From contig CAIQSY010000058.1 in the NCBI GenBank assembly GCA_903874585.1, positions 1-17,002 of the forward strand: a DNA stretch of 17,002 bases, given 5' to 3'. Position 1 is the first letter of the stretch, and each line of letters starts with the position of its first letter. The notes beneath the pieces were generated by a model. That model did not search any database. It had not been told where the DNA came from and saw nothing but the letters and a program-made list of their open reading frames with translations. The position numbers and the translations under genes were made by a program. This stretch comes from an uncultured Chlorobiaceae bacterium (GTDB lineage: Bacteria; Bacteroidota; Chlorobiia; Chlorobiales; Chlorobiaceae). Shown one piece after another: positions 1 to 7,801 of the stretch.

Positions 1-87
1 AATGAGCAGTGCAGCCTGCACGCCCTTGTTTCGCAGCATTGCCTGCAACCGGATGACCCGTTGTTGTGATTCAGTTTGTGTCAGCAT
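1..87 (-). CDS. Probable M24-family (Xaa-Pro) aminopeptidase, N-terminal 29 codons only
   Basis: The gene runs off the left edge, so only the N-terminus is visible. It starts at the ATG at 87 on the minus strand. The readable peptide has the pattern RVIRLQAMLRNKGVQAALLI, which resembles the opening of the creatinase/prolidase N-terminal domain, where an 'R..RL..M...G..ALLI' helix-strand start is common. Enzymes of that family cleave Xaa-Pro bonds with a metal centre in the C-terminal pita-bread domain, which is not in this window. There is no clear Shine-Dalgarno sequence. It lies about 100 bp downstream of the nitroreductase on the same strand. The family call rests on one short motif and is moderate at best. 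Confidence 0.55.
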   Translation of the reverse strand, partial: MLTQTESQQRVIRLQAMLRNKGVQAALLI

Positions 88-104
88 AGGTTGTTGATCA
101 ATTT

Positions 105-121
105 ATTAGTAAAAGACTAAT
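105..121. promoter_or_regulatory. Short inverted repeat in front of the aminopeptidase gene
   Basis: ATTAGT, then five bases, then ACTAAT forms a perfect 6-bp inverted repeat. It sits 18 bp upstream of the start codon at 87 on the minus strand, where an operator or the edge of a promoter could be. A small hairpin is also possible. No regulator can be named. Confidence 0.3.
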
Positions 122-190
122 CCTTTTAACCATATAAAAATAAAGGAGATGCATTCGATGTCGTGACATTCGAAATTCCATGTGACACGA

Positions 191-1045
191 TCAAATTTGA
201 GCCTCCGAAACACTCCCCTCCATCGCCCGATAAATCATCGCCGGGCCATGCTGCACGGTGCGGACATAGTGCACCGCTGGTTTGCCGAAAACCATGGCAT
301 AGCCAAAAAGATGATCATCAGGAATACCAAGGCGGTGGCGTGTCTCCGGCAGGATGTCGTTCATCGCACACTTTGCGAGGCCGTTCCAGAGAGTACCGAC
401 ACCATTAGCCCGGGCAAAAAGGTCAAAGCTGGAAAGCGCAATTATACAGTCCTGCATAGGCGAGGCCAGATGCTGCGGCGCGGAGGCAATAAGAAGATGG
501 GGGGCATCACGAAAGATAATGTCCACACGATGCTTCTCCCAGATCGACACAAAGTTGGCAAAAAAGCCCGTCCGCTCCGGCAACGCATTGTTGTTCATCA
601 GCCGTTTTAAACCAGCCATCACCTCTTCGCGCAGTTGCACAACCTTGTGGTGACTGTCGAGCACCGTGAAACGAACCTGACGGGAGTTCACTCCTGTCGG
701 AGCCTGCCAGGCGACATCAAGCAGCCTCTGGAAGAGTACCGGATCAAGGTTATCGGGCTTGAAACGACGCACTGAACGACGCCCTCTGATGAGCGTTTCA
801 AGGGCATCCGGATCAGGAAATGCACCCTTCAGCGGAAGACAGCCGGAAGCATGCTGACCAAGAATGGAGACCGAACCTGTCGGGCAGATGGCAAGGCAGT
901 GCTGACAGCGGTAGCAGGTTTGTTCCTTTTCCGGAGTAATTGTGGGATAACTATCTTCACCCAAGCTGATAATCCGCGCCGGGCAGTCGATCACACACTC
1001 ACCGCAATGTGTGCATGTCTGCCTGTTGACCATAAAATCTATCAT
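191..1045 (-). CDS. Ferredoxin-nitroreductase fusion protein
   Basis: Predicted flavoprotein oxidoreductase of 284 residues. The N-terminus holds two [4Fe-4S] binding motifs, C11-x2-C14-x2-C17-x3-C21-P and C44-x2-C47-x2-C50-x3-C54-P, as in bacterial 2[4Fe-4S] ferredoxins. From about residue 80 a nitroreductase (FMN) domain begins with RGRRSVRRFKPD, the usual FMN-binding opening, and contains APTGVNSRQVRF. Such fusions are common in anaerobes and pass electrons from the clusters to FMN; the substrate cannot be told from sequence. A TTG 15 bases upstream (1060) could start translation, but the ATG at 1045 has AAGGA five bases before it and is preferred. It stands alone on the minus strand, back to back with thiC. 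Confidence 0.88.
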   Translation of the reverse strand: MIDFMVNRQTCTHCGECVIDCPARIISLGEDSYPTITPEKEQTCYRCQHCLAICPTGSVSILGQHASGCLPLKGAFPDPDALETLIRGRRSVRRFKPDNLDPVLFQRLLDVAWQAPTGVNSRQVRFTVLDSHHKVVQLREEVMAGLKRLMNNNALPERTGFFANFVSIWEKHRVDIIFRDAPHLLIASAPQHLASPMQDCIIALSSFDLFARANGVGTLWNGLAKCAMNDILPETRHRLGIPDDHLFGYAMVFGKPAVHYVRTVQHGPAMIYRAMEGSVSEAQI

Positions 1046-1061
1046 TGTGTTCCTTACCAAC

Positions 1062-1072
1062 TATGATTCATA
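1062..1072 (-). promoter_or_regulatory. Palindrome upstream of the nitroreductase gene
   Basis: TATGA-T-TCATA is an 11-bp interrupted palindrome centred 22 bp upstream of the ATG at 1045. It lies in the likely promoter or 5' leader of the nitroreductase and could be a repressor site. AT-rich palindromes of this size also arise by chance. Confidence 0.2.
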
Positions 1073-1127
1073 AAACTTCTCTTTTTCCTTCATAAGTGAG
1101 AGCAACAGTCGAACAATCACTCATTTG

Positions 1128-1133
1128 TATAAT
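1128..1133 (+). promoter_or_regulatory. Probable -10 box for thiC
   Basis: A perfect TATAAT lies about 35 bp before the first base of the TPP riboswitch, so a transcript starting near 1140 would carry the whole riboswitch. I see no convincing -35 box 16-18 bp upstream. The position relative to the riboswitch is the main support. Confidence 0.5.
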
Positions 1134-1167
1134 ACCCTGAATTTAAGTATCATAGAGGATAGTTTCT

Positions 1168-1270
1168 CATCTTGGGGGTGCAAAATTTTTCCTTGACAAC
1201 AGAAGGAAAAAGATCGCTGAGAATAAACCCTTGTAACTTGATGCAGGTAATGCTGACGCAAGAAAAGATG
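1168..1270 (+). promoter_or_regulatory. TPP riboswitch (THI element) of thiC
   Basis: The conserved blocks of the thiamine pyrophosphate aptamer are present in order: GGGGGTGC (1174-1181), GCTGAGA (1216-1222), ACCCTT (1227-1232), CTTGAT (1237-1242) and GTAATGCTGACG. P1 is CATCTT (1168-1173) paired with AAGATG (1265-1270). P3 is a perfect 9-bp stem, TTTTTCCTT (1186-1194) with AAGGAAAAA (1203-1211). GGGT/ACCC forms P2. TPP binding normally lowers expression of the downstream gene, here thiC. No terminator with a U tract and no Shine-Dalgarno sequence is visible between the aptamer and the ATG at 1346, so the output mechanism cannot be read from the sequence. Confidence 0.93.
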
Positions 1271-1280
1271 AAGCTGGCTC

Positions 1281-1316
1281 TGTGTTTCCCGATTCTCCCA
1301 CTCTCCCCGCTTCTCC
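1281..1316 (-). repeat. Degenerate 9-bp tandem repeat between riboswitch and thiC
   Basis: Read on the minus strand, four adjacent 9-base units follow one another: GGAGAAGCG, GGGAGAGTG, GGAGAATCG and a worn GGAAACACA. The plus strand is accordingly CT-rich. The element fills most of the space between the TPP aptamer and the thiC start, where the switch's expression platform should be. Part of it recurs inverted just after thiC, at 3007-3018. Confidence 0.45.
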
Positions 1317-1345
1317 TGCACAGCCTGACTGTTTAATCGTATACT

Positions 1346-2980
1346 ATGACCAACGTAATTGAAAATAATGGATGTCCTGAGCGTTTTCAGGAGGTACTGC
1401 CATCTGAAAAAATTTACATAAAGGGATCCCTCTATCCGATTGAAGTAGGTATGAGAAGTCTGAAACTGAGCAGAACATACCTCTGCAACGGACAGGAGTT
1501 CTCTTCACTTCCGCTGTATGATACCAGCGGTCCATACTCTGACTACTCTGTCAAGATTGATCCTGAGAAGGGACTCCCACCAATACGCAACTCGTGGGAC
1601 TTCCCGCGCAAGGTGCAGATGGGTTCTGCTGTAACTCAAATGCATTTCGCTCGCAAAGGAATCATCACACCGGAAATGGAGTACGTTGCCATCAGGGAAA
1701 ATCAGCACTTGGAGAATTGGATTACATCTTTTTCAAAAGGAAAAACCAGGGTTGAGCCAATAACGCCGGAATTTGTCAGAAAAGAGATTGCAGAAGGAAG
1801 AGCCATCATTCCCGCAAACATTAACCACCCGGAGTTGGAGCCGATGATTATCGGACGCAATTTCCGGGTCAAGATAAACTCCAATATCGGCAACTCTGCG
1901 CTTGGCTCCTCCATTGATGAAGAGGTTGAAAAGGCGGTATGGTCGTGCCGCTGGGGAGCAGATACGGTGATGGATCTCAGCACCGGCGCCAATATTCATC
2001 AGACCCGCCAGTGGATTCTGAGAAACTCGCCCGTACCGATTGGAACGGTACCCATGTACCAGGCACTGGAGAAAGCAGGAGGAAAAGCTGAAAAGCTGAC
2101 TTGGGAACTCTATCGCGACACGCTGATTGAGCAGGCTGAACAGGGAGTTGACTATTTTACAATTCACGCAGGCATTCTGCAGGAACACCTGCCCTATGCG
2201 GAAAAGCGGCTGACAGGTATTGTATCAAGAGGTGGCTCTATTATGGCAAAATGGTGCAAGTTCCACAAAAAAGAGAACTTTCTCTATACCCATTTTGAAG
2301 AGATCTGTGAAATATTACAGGCTTACGATATTGCGGTATCGCTTGGTGATGCTCTGCGGCCCGGATCAATACTTGATGCTAACGATGAAGCGCAATTCGG
2401 TGAGCTCAAGGTACTCGGTCAACTGACTGAAATTGCATGGAAATACGATGTACAGGTGATGATTGAAGGGCCAGGCCATGTCCCGCTGCATCTCATTGAG
2501 GAGAACATGCAGAAGCAGCTTGAGTACTGCCATGAAGCGCCCTTCTACACCCTCGGGCCACTGATTACCGATATTGCCGCAGGATATGACCACATCAATT
2601 CAGCAATCGGTGGTGCGATCATTGCAAGCTATGGCTGCTCCATGCTCTGCTATGTGACCCCGAAAGAGCATCTCGGATTGCCGGACAAAAATGATGTTCG
2701 TGAAGGAGTTATTGCCCACAAGGTTGCAGCCCATGGCGCTGATCTGGCGAAGGGAAGCCCTGTTGCCTGGCTGCGTGACGAACTGATGAGCAGAGCGAGA
2801 TACGCTTTTGCATGGGAAGACCAGTTCAATCTCTCACTTGATCCTGAAAAAACTCGTACAGTGCATTCGCAAAGTCTGGCACTGAGCGGCCACACCGGAA
2901 AGAATCCAGATTTCTGCACCATGTGCGGACCGGATTTTTGTTCAATGAAAAAGTCGAAAGAAGCGGCAAAGGTCAATTAA
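1346..2980 (+). CDS. thiC: Phosphomethylpyrimidine synthase ThiC
   Basis: Radical SAM enzyme of thiamine synthesis that rearranges aminoimidazole ribotide to hydroxymethylpyrimidine phosphate in the cytoplasm. The 544-residue protein shows the family's strongest motifs: MDLSTG with IHQTRQWILRNSPVPIGTVP, then HAGILQEHLPY, SLGDALRPGS, EGPGHVPLHLIEENM and GCSMLCYVTPKEHLG. The C-terminal cluster motif is CX2CX4C at C524, C527 and C532, which binds the [4Fe-4S] cluster. It is shorter than the roughly 630-residue enterobacterial protein because of a shorter N-terminus. The ATG has no Shine-Dalgarno sequence. It is a single-gene unit under the TPP riboswitch, so it is expected to fall when TPP is plentiful. 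No other thi gene is next to it. Confidence 0.98.
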   Translation: MTNVIENNGCPERFQEVLPSEKIYIKGSLYPIEVGMRSLKLSRTYLCNGQEFSSLPLYDTSGPYSDYSVKIDPEKGLPPIRNSWDFPRKVQMGSAVTQMHFARKGIITPEMEYVAIRENQHLENWITSFSKGKTRVEPITPEFVRKEIAEGRAIIPANINHPELEPMIIGRNFRVKINSNIGNSALGSSIDEEVEKAVWSCRWGADTVMDLSTGANIHQTRQWILRNSPVPIGTVPMYQALEKAGGKAEKLTWELYRDTLIEQAEQGVDYFTIHAGILQEHLPYAEKRLTGIVSRGGSIMAKWCKFHKKENFLYTHFEEICEILQAYDIAVSLGDALRPGSILDANDEAQFGELKVLGQLTEIAWKYDVQVMIEGPGHVPLHLIEENMQKQLEYCHEAPFYTLGPLITDIAAGYDHINSAIGGAIIASYGCSMLCYVTPKEHLGLPDKNDVREGVIAHKVAAHGADLAKGSPVAWLRDELMSRARYAFAWEDQFNLSLDPEKTRTVHSQSLALSGHTGKNPDFCTMCGPDFCSMKKSKEAAKVN

Positions 2981-3002
2981 TAATAGACAATGGAGAATGG
3001 AT

Positions 3003-3040
3003 ACTTGAGAGTGGGAGATGATTGTTCACCACTCTCAAGT
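3003..3040. terminator. Inverted repeat between convergent thiC and tpiA
   Basis: ACTTGAGAGTGG (3003-3014) and CCACTCTCAAGT (3029-3040) form a perfect 12-bp stem with a 14-base loop. It lies between the stop codons of thiC and tpiA, where a shared bidirectional terminator is expected. Neither strand has a U tract, so it may instead stabilise 3' ends or be a dispersed repeat. Confidence 0.5.
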
Positions 3041-3053
3041 AATCAGAGAGGAT

Positions 3054-3809
3054 TTAATGCGAAGCAGCTTTTACAATCGCAACAAAGTCAGCGGCATTGA
3101 GACTGGCGCCACCAATCAAACCACCATCAATATTCGGCATTGCAAACAACTCGGCAGCATTGGATGGCTTTACACTGCCACCATACTGAATGCGGAGCGC
3201 AGCGGCAGCTTCTTTACCATACAGTTCAGCAACTAACGTGCGGATATGAAGATGAACCTCTTCAGCCTGTGCCGACGATGCTGTTTTGCCAGTACCAATT
3301 GCCCAAACCGGTTCGTAGGCAATAACAAGTGAACTGATATCGCTGATATCCATTAATCCTTCACGCACTTGCGATGCAATAATCGCTTCGGTAACACCGC
3401 TTTCGCGCTGGGCAAGTGTTTCGCCAACGCAAAGAATCACGTTCAATCCTTCAGATAACGCTTTTTTAATGCGGAGGTTAACGGTAACGTTGGTTTCGCC
3501 GAAATACTGGCGACGCTCTGAGTGCCCGATAATAACGGATGAGCAACCGGCAGCAGTCAACATTCTCGCGGATACTTCGCCCGTATAAGCACCATCATTT
3601 TCGTAATGGCAGTTCTGGGCAACAAGCTGAATTCCGCTTCCTTCAATAGCTTTACCTGCCGCATCAAGCGCAAGAAATGTTGGTGCTATACCAACTTCGC
3701 AGCCTGAAAAGTTTTCGCCAAGTGCTGCAATCAACTCTTGAGCAAGAATCTCTGATTCAGCAATGGTGTTGTTCATTTTCCAATTGCCAACAACAATTTT
3801 TGTACGCAT
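3054..3809 (-). CDS. tpiA: Triosephosphate isomerase
   Basis: Interconverts glyceraldehyde 3-phosphate and dihydroxyacetone phosphate in glycolysis, gluconeogenesis and carbon assimilation. The 251-residue length is typical. The active-site residues are in place: N9 and K11 in GNWKMN, H96 in GHSERR, and E166 in AYEPVWAIGTG, followed by the phosphate loop QYGGSVK and IDGGLIGGASL near the C-terminus. It begins only 3 bp after the stop of the small gene upstream and is probably co-transcribed with it and greA. The start has a weak AAGAG just before the ATG. It converges with thiC. Confidence 0.98.
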   Translation of the reverse strand: MRTKIVVGNWKMNNTIAESEILAQELIAALGENFSGCEVGIAPTFLALDAAGKAIEGSGIQLVAQNCHYENDGAYTGEVSARMLTAAGCSSVIIGHSERRQYFGETNVTVNLRIKKALSEGLNVILCVGETLAQRESGVTEAIIASQVREGLMDISDISSLVIAYEPVWAIGTGKTASSAQAEEVHLHIRTLVAELYGKEAAAALRIQYGGSVKPSNAAELFAMPNIDGGLIGGASLNAADFVAIVKAASH

Positions 3810-3812
3810 CTC

Positions 3813-4037
3813 TTAATATTCAGTTTTTACATCATAATAGATCCGGTCAATCTGGTCAACAGTGAACCGGTGTTTTCCTGCACGAGCATTCTTTAATTCA
3901 AGGTCGTTGCTGCCAATGGCAATTACTCTGCCATGCCACACTCTTGCCTCTTTGGTCACAAGATTGATTTCACGATTCAGCAACTCCTGATTGCCGCCAA
4001 TGCTACCTTGGCGATAGATAATTTGACGTTTTCCCAT
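3813..4037 (-). CDS. Small conserved-looking protein between greA and tpiA, function unknown
   Basis: I do not recognise a family. Taking the ATG at 4037 gives 74 residues, starting 28 bp after the greA stop and ending 3 bp before tpiA, a spacing that fits a cotranscribed gene. The frame is open further upstream (to 4151), but that would overlap the end of greA and adds residues that look like shadow translation. The middle reads WHGRVIAIGSNDLELKN followed by FTVDQIDRIYYD. This alternation of short strands, a G..I opening and a final I..I looks like a small SH3/Sm-like beta barrel, but that is inference from pattern only. There are no membrane segments, cysteines or catalytic motifs. There is no Shine-Dalgarno sequence, as for most neighbours. 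Confidence 0.65.
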   Translation of the reverse strand: MGKRQIIYRQGSIGGNQELLNREINLVTKEARVWHGRVIAIGSNDLELKNARAGKHRFTVDQIDRIYYDVKTEY

Positions 4038-4065
4038 GAGAATAAGTGGTTTTAAAGTTGTGACT

Positions 4066-4545
4066 TCATTTAACAAAAATTTCCAAAATCTCATAATGCA
4101 GTTCGCCTTTCGGCACAATAATCTGCACTTTATCTCCAGCCGATTTTCCAATTAATGAACGACCAACAGGAGAGCGGACGGAAATTTTACCAGCATCAGT
4201 ATCAGCCTCTTCGGAAGAGACGAGCGTATATTCAATAATCTCCGTTGGATCATCAAGATTACGCAATTTTACTGATGTAAGAATATAGACTTTATCAGTC
4301 TTAATATGTTTCGGGTCGAGAATTGTTGCTGAAGAGAGCTTGTTTTCGAGATCAGCAATACGAGCTTCCGTATGCGATTGCTCTTCACGTGCTGCATCGT
4401 ATTCCGCATTCTCGCTCAAATCGCCATGAGCCCTCGCTTCAGCAATTTTTTCCAGAACTTCCCTTCTGGTTTGATGAACCAGCACATAGAGTTCCTCTTT
4501 CAGCCGGTTATAGCCATCATTAGTCAGGTAAATTCTGTCACTCAT
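4066..4545 (-). CDS. greA: Transcription elongation factor GreA
   Basis: Binds the secondary channel of RNA polymerase and stimulates cleavage of backtracked transcripts. The 159-residue length from the ATG at 4545 matches the family (about 158). The N-terminal coiled coil carries the tip motif RAHGDLSENAEYDAAREEQ with the acidic residues D42 and E45 that act at the polymerase active site. The C-terminal FKBP-like domain shows SPVGRSLIGKSAGD. A start 11 codons upstream (4578) is possible, but MSDRIYLTNDGYNRL is the normal N-terminus. It heads the operon greA - 74-aa gene - tpiA. The strong terminator at 4624-4664 separates it from htrA upstream. Confidence 0.97.
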   Translation of the reverse strand: MSDRIYLTNDGYNRLKEELYVLVHQTRREVLEKIAEARAHGDLSENAEYDAAREEQSHTEARIADLENKLSSATILDPKHIKTDKVYILTSVKLRNLDDPTEIIEYTLVSSEEADTDAGKISVRSPVGRSLIGKSAGDKVQIIVPKGELHYEILEIFVK

Positions 4546-4623
4546 TTCTTGTACTGTTTTTGTTGAAAATAAAAGCAAATAACGCTATAAAAATGACGGC
4601 GCTTACAGGCACAAAATCATAAC

Positions 4624-4664
4624 AAAAAAAGTAAAGTCAGCGCGCTGTTGCTGACTTTACTTTT
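4624..4664 (-). terminator. Strong intrinsic terminator after htrA
   Basis: AAAAGTAAAGTCAGC (4627-4641) and GCTGACTTTACTTTT (4650-4664) make a perfect 15-bp stem with an 8-base loop. Read on the minus strand the stem ends in seven T residues (complement of 4624-4630). This is a textbook Rho-independent terminator placed 43 bp after the htrA stop, so it ends the trpE-htrA transcript before greA. Confidence 0.93.
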
Positions 4665-4706
4665 AATAAAGTAATGTACAACTCTTACCACTTCAGGCAA
4701 AAAAGT

Positions 4707-6233
4707 TTAAACATTAAAGGCAAAATAAATTTTATTTTCCCCTCTGCCAACAAGCACAAAGAACAGATCCCCTTTTTTAATCTGCTTCATCATGGCGCTG
4801 TACTCGGCAAACGAGCGAACATCACGTTTGTTAACCGAATAAATAATATCGCCGGCACGCAATCCTGCACGATAGGCGCTGGATGAAACTTTAATTGCAG
4901 TAATAATAACTTTGCCAGCACTCGGCTTCACTTTAAGCTTCTGCGCACGCTCAGCAGTCAACTCCTCTGCCTTGAATCCCAGCATGCTCATCGAGGCATC
5001 GTCGTTTACTGGGCGAGCTGAGGCAATCTCTTGCGACTCCTGTGCTTGTACGGGAATGGTGAAGAGCTTCACGTCTCCATTGCGAAGTATGCGAAGTTTC
5101 ACCAATGCACCGGGCGTCTGGCTGGCAATGGCATTACGCAATGTTGTGCTGCTGGTTACTTTTACGCCATTAAACTCAACAATCACATCGCCAGTTTTAA
5201 TGCCATATTTTGCTGCTGGGCTACCCTCCATCACTGTACCCACCAGCGTACCTTCACCCGCATTAAGATTCATCGCTTTGGCGAGATTTTCATCAATGTC
5301 CTGAATAGTCACACCAAGATATGACCGAGTCACTTTACCTGTGGTAATCAACGCCGTCAACACTTTTTTCGCCATGTTGGATGGTACAGCAAATCCGATT
5401 CCCTCAAACCCTCCGGTACGGCTTGCAATTGCGGTATTGATGCCGATAAGTTCACCATTGATATTGACGAGTGGTCCACCGGAATTGCCTGGATTAATAG
5501 CCGCATCAGTTTGAATGAAATCTTCATAATCGGCAAGCCCTACATTTGCACGACCTTTAGCGCTCACAATACCTTGTGTCACCGTTCGTGCAAGATTTTC
5601 GCCCAGCGGACTGCCGATGGCAATAACCCACTCACCAACACGGAGCTTATCGCTGTCGCCAATAACAATCGGTTTAAGATTAGCCGCATTAACCTTAATC
5701 ACGGCTATATCGGTTTTAGGGTCTTTACCAATCACCTTTGCTTCAAGCCTGGTATTGTTGGAAGTGCGCACATACACCGTGTCAGCCCCATCAATAACGT
5801 GATTATTCGTTAAAATATAGCCGTCATCCGTTACAATAACGCCGGAGCCAAGGCCACGCCGCACCTCTTTACGACCATTCGGTGCACTTCCTCGTGGCGC
5901 TCCAAAAAAATCATCAAAAGGAGTCCCAAAAAAGTCGAAGGGCGATCCCATTCGTTGATTCACGGTTTTCTCCGTAAAAATGGTCACCACCGAGGGCGTT
6001 GCCGATTCGGCAATCTGCACAAATGCCTCGTTAAAGCTTTTGAGCGACTGAATCGGGTAGTTTTCAATCGAATTGGTAGCGGTAGCAAAATTTGGCTTGC
6101 TGGAAAAGCTTGACCCGTTGAGGGAGAGTTTAAACTCTACATTGGAAAACACAAGCGCCCCAACGGCAATACCCGCAAAAACAAGCAGCAGATATTTCAT
6201 CAATGATGGTCTCTTTCGCATATAATAAGTCAT
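4707..6233 (-). CDS. Periplasmic serine protease/chaperone, HtrA/DegP family
   Basis: Envelope quality-control protease that degrades or refolds misfolded exported proteins. The 508-residue protein has an N-terminal hydrophobic segment (about residues 12-30) that serves as signal anchor or signal peptide. The trypsin-like domain follows, with the triad H145 (TNNHVI), D175 (KTDIAVIKV) and S251 (NPGNSGGPL), preceded by a Q-linker-like stretch rich in F, G and P (residues 95-120). Two PDZ domains occupy about 300-395 and 415-505, with YLGVTIQDID at the first and AYRAGLRAGDII in the second. Start codons at 6221 and 6200 are also possible. It begins 14 bp after trpE and is probably cotranscribed. 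Whether to call it DegP, DegQ or DegS by name is not decidable here; two PDZ domains argue against DegS. Confidence 0.96.
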   Translation of the reverse strand: MTYYMRKRPSLMKYLLLVFAGIAVGALVFSNVEFKLSLNGSSFSSKPNFATATNSIENYPIQSLKSFNEAFVQIAESATPSVVTIFTEKTVNQRMGSPFDFFGTPFDDFFGAPRGSAPNGRKEVRRGLGSGVIVTDDGYILTNNHVIDGADTVYVRTSNNTRLEAKVIGKDPKTDIAVIKVNAANLKPIVIGDSDKLRVGEWVIAIGSPLGENLARTVTQGIVSAKGRANVGLADYEDFIQTDAAINPGNSGGPLVNINGELIGINTAIASRTGGFEGIGFAVPSNMAKKVLTALITTGKVTRSYLGVTIQDIDENLAKAMNLNAGEGTLVGTVMEGSPAAKYGIKTGDVIVEFNGVKVTSSTTLRNAIASQTPGALVKLRILRNGDVKLFTIPVQAQESQEIASARPVNDDASMSMLGFKAEELTAERAQKLKVKPSAGKVIITAIKVSSSAYRAGLRAGDIIYSVNKRDVRSFAEYSAMMKQIKKGDLFFVLVGRGENKIYFAFNV

Positions 6234-6247
6234 TTGATTAATAATCG

Positions 6248-7738
6248 TTACGATAACGCCTCAATAGCTTCAACGGCTGTTAAGCCAGCCCGCATTTTAT
6301 TCATTGTCTCTTCGTACTCCGATTCTGGTTTTGAGTCCGCAACAATGCCGCCTGCTGCCTGGAAGTAGATGGTTTTATCATCAACCACCATAGTGCGGAT
6401 AGCAATTGCTGTGGTGAGATTCCCCTTGAAATCAAGAAACCCGACAGCGCCGCCATACAAGCCGCGCTTCTCCTTTTCAAGTTCGTAGATAATCTCCATT
6501 GCCCGAACCTTTGGCGCACCTGTAAGCGTCCCCGCGGGAAAGCACGACCAGAAAGCATCCATCGTACACAGCTCATCGCGCAACTCGCCGCGCACGTTAC
6601 TGACAATGTGCATAACATGCGAATATTTTTCAATTACCATCATCTCATTGGTCTCAACCGTGCCGATTTTAGCGATTCTGCCAATATCGTTACGGCTCAA
6701 ATCAATCAGCATAAGATGTTCCGCAAGCTCCTTTTCATCCGCAAGCAGCTCACGGGCATTGCGCTCATCCTCCTCAAACGTCGTGCCACGGCGCCGAGTT
6801 CCGGCTATCGGCCGTGTATCAACAATGCGTCGTCCTTGCGTGTCGCGCTCAACTTTCACCAGCAATTCAGGCGAAGAGCCAACAATCTCAAAATCCTGCA
6901 TGTTGAAGTAGTAGAGATAGGGCGACGGATTGATAGTGCGCAACATGCGGTAAACGTCGAAAGCGCGAGTATGCAACGGACGGTGCAGGCGCTGCGAAAT
7001 CTGTACCTGAAAAATATCGCCCGCAAGAATGTGCTCTTTCGCCGTTTCCACCTTCTCCAAATACTCCGGTTTCGTGGTGTTGGAGAGCACCGCCTCCTGT
7101 TGTTCAGGTTGAAAAGCAATCTCCTCGCGCGAAAGTGGACGGAACATCTGTTCGGCAATCTGCTCTATTTTTTTCAGAGCAAAAGGCTTATCGGTTTCAT
7201 CAAGATAATTGGAGACGATAAAGACCTTTCGCATGATGTTGTCAAAAATCACCAGCGTATCGCAAAAAAGCAGCATAATATCGGGCATTCCTGCAGGGTC
7301 ACTCAATTCCGGTGCCGGAATCTTTTCCACCAAGTGCATGGCATCATAACCGAAATAGCCAAACACGCCGGAGGTGATCATTTGCGGAGAGCCATTCTTT
7401 TTGCGTGGCATCTCTTCTGTATCAAATGCCGCAATCATGTGGTCAATCTTTCGACGAAGATTCTGTTCATCATCCGCAACATGAGCGAGATCAGCAAACT
7501 TTTCATCAAGAATCCGCAACTCCGAAAAGCCATCAACAGAGCCTTTCAGAATAGCCACGGGATCAATAGCGATATAGGAAAAACGAGCAAGTAACTCCTC
7601 GCCCTCAACCGATTCGAGGAGACATGAAAATGGACGCTGCAACTTCAGATAGACTGAAACTGGCGTCTCTGTGTCGGCATGAACCTCCCTGAAAAGCGGC
7701 TTGAGAAGATAGGGAACATGCCGTGGTTGTTCTGGCAT
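6248..7738 (-). CDS. trpE: Anthranilate synthase component I
   Basis: Converts chorismate to anthranilate with ammonia from the TrpG subunit, the first step of tryptophan synthesis. The 496-residue length is typical. LLES at 40-43 is the tryptophan feedback-binding motif, so allosteric inhibition is likely retained. The C-terminal chorismate-binding domain (about 215-490) has PIAGTRRRG (310-318), LIDLSRNDIGR (from 344), PAGTLTGAPKVRAMEII (from 401) and AGGIVADS (from 462). An AGGA lies ten bases before the ATG. No trpG is adjacent, so the glutamine amidotransferase must be elsewhere. It is followed by htrA, an unusual partner. An upstream hairpin with a T-rich tail (7802-7843) could attenuate it. 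Confidence 0.97.
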   Translation of the reverse strand: MPEQPRHVPYLLKPLFREVHADTETPVSVYLKLQRPFSCLLESVEGEELLARFSYIAIDPVAILKGSVDGFSELRILDEKFADLAHVADDEQNLRRKIDHMIAAFDTEEMPRKKNGSPQMITSGVFGYFGYDAMHLVEKIPAPELSDPAGMPDIMLLFCDTLVIFDNIMRKVFIVSNYLDETDKPFALKKIEQIAEQMFRPLSREEIAFQPEQQEAVLSNTTKPEYLEKVETAKEHILAGDIFQVQISQRLHRPLHTRAFDVYRMLRTINPSPYLYYFNMQDFEIVGSSPELLVKVERDTQGRRIVDTRPIAGTRRRGTTFEEDERNARELLADEKELAEHLMLIDLSRNDIGRIAKIGTVETNEMMVIEKYSHVMHIVSNVRGELRDELCTMDAFWSCFPAGTLTGAPKVRAMEIIYELEKEKRGLYGGAVGFLDFKGNLTTAIAIRTMVVDDKTIYFQAAGGIVADSKPESEYEETMNKMRAGLTAVEAIEALS

Positions 7739-7801
7739 AACAAAAATATCCTGATATTAAGAGATGATACAGGGTAAATAAAGAGAAAAGTTTTGTATCC
7801 T

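Noticed and set aside
158..166. AAAGGAG followed by ATG at 158 on the plus strand looks like a gene start
   Set aside because: The frame is closed at once (ATG TCG TGA), so the good-looking site leads nowhere.
182..653. Plus-strand open frames opposite the nitroreductase gene
   Set aside because: Their products are rich in R, H and C with no family pattern and mirror the codons of the real minus-strand gene.
1121..1321. Minus-strand open frame across the thiC leader
   Set aside because: It overlaps the TPP riboswitch and the tandem repeat, which explain the sequence better.
6608..7594. Long plus-strand open frame (328 codons) antisense to trpE
   Set aside because: It lies entirely opposite trpE, has no recognisable motif and a composition typical of an antisense shadow; trpE is certain on the other strand.
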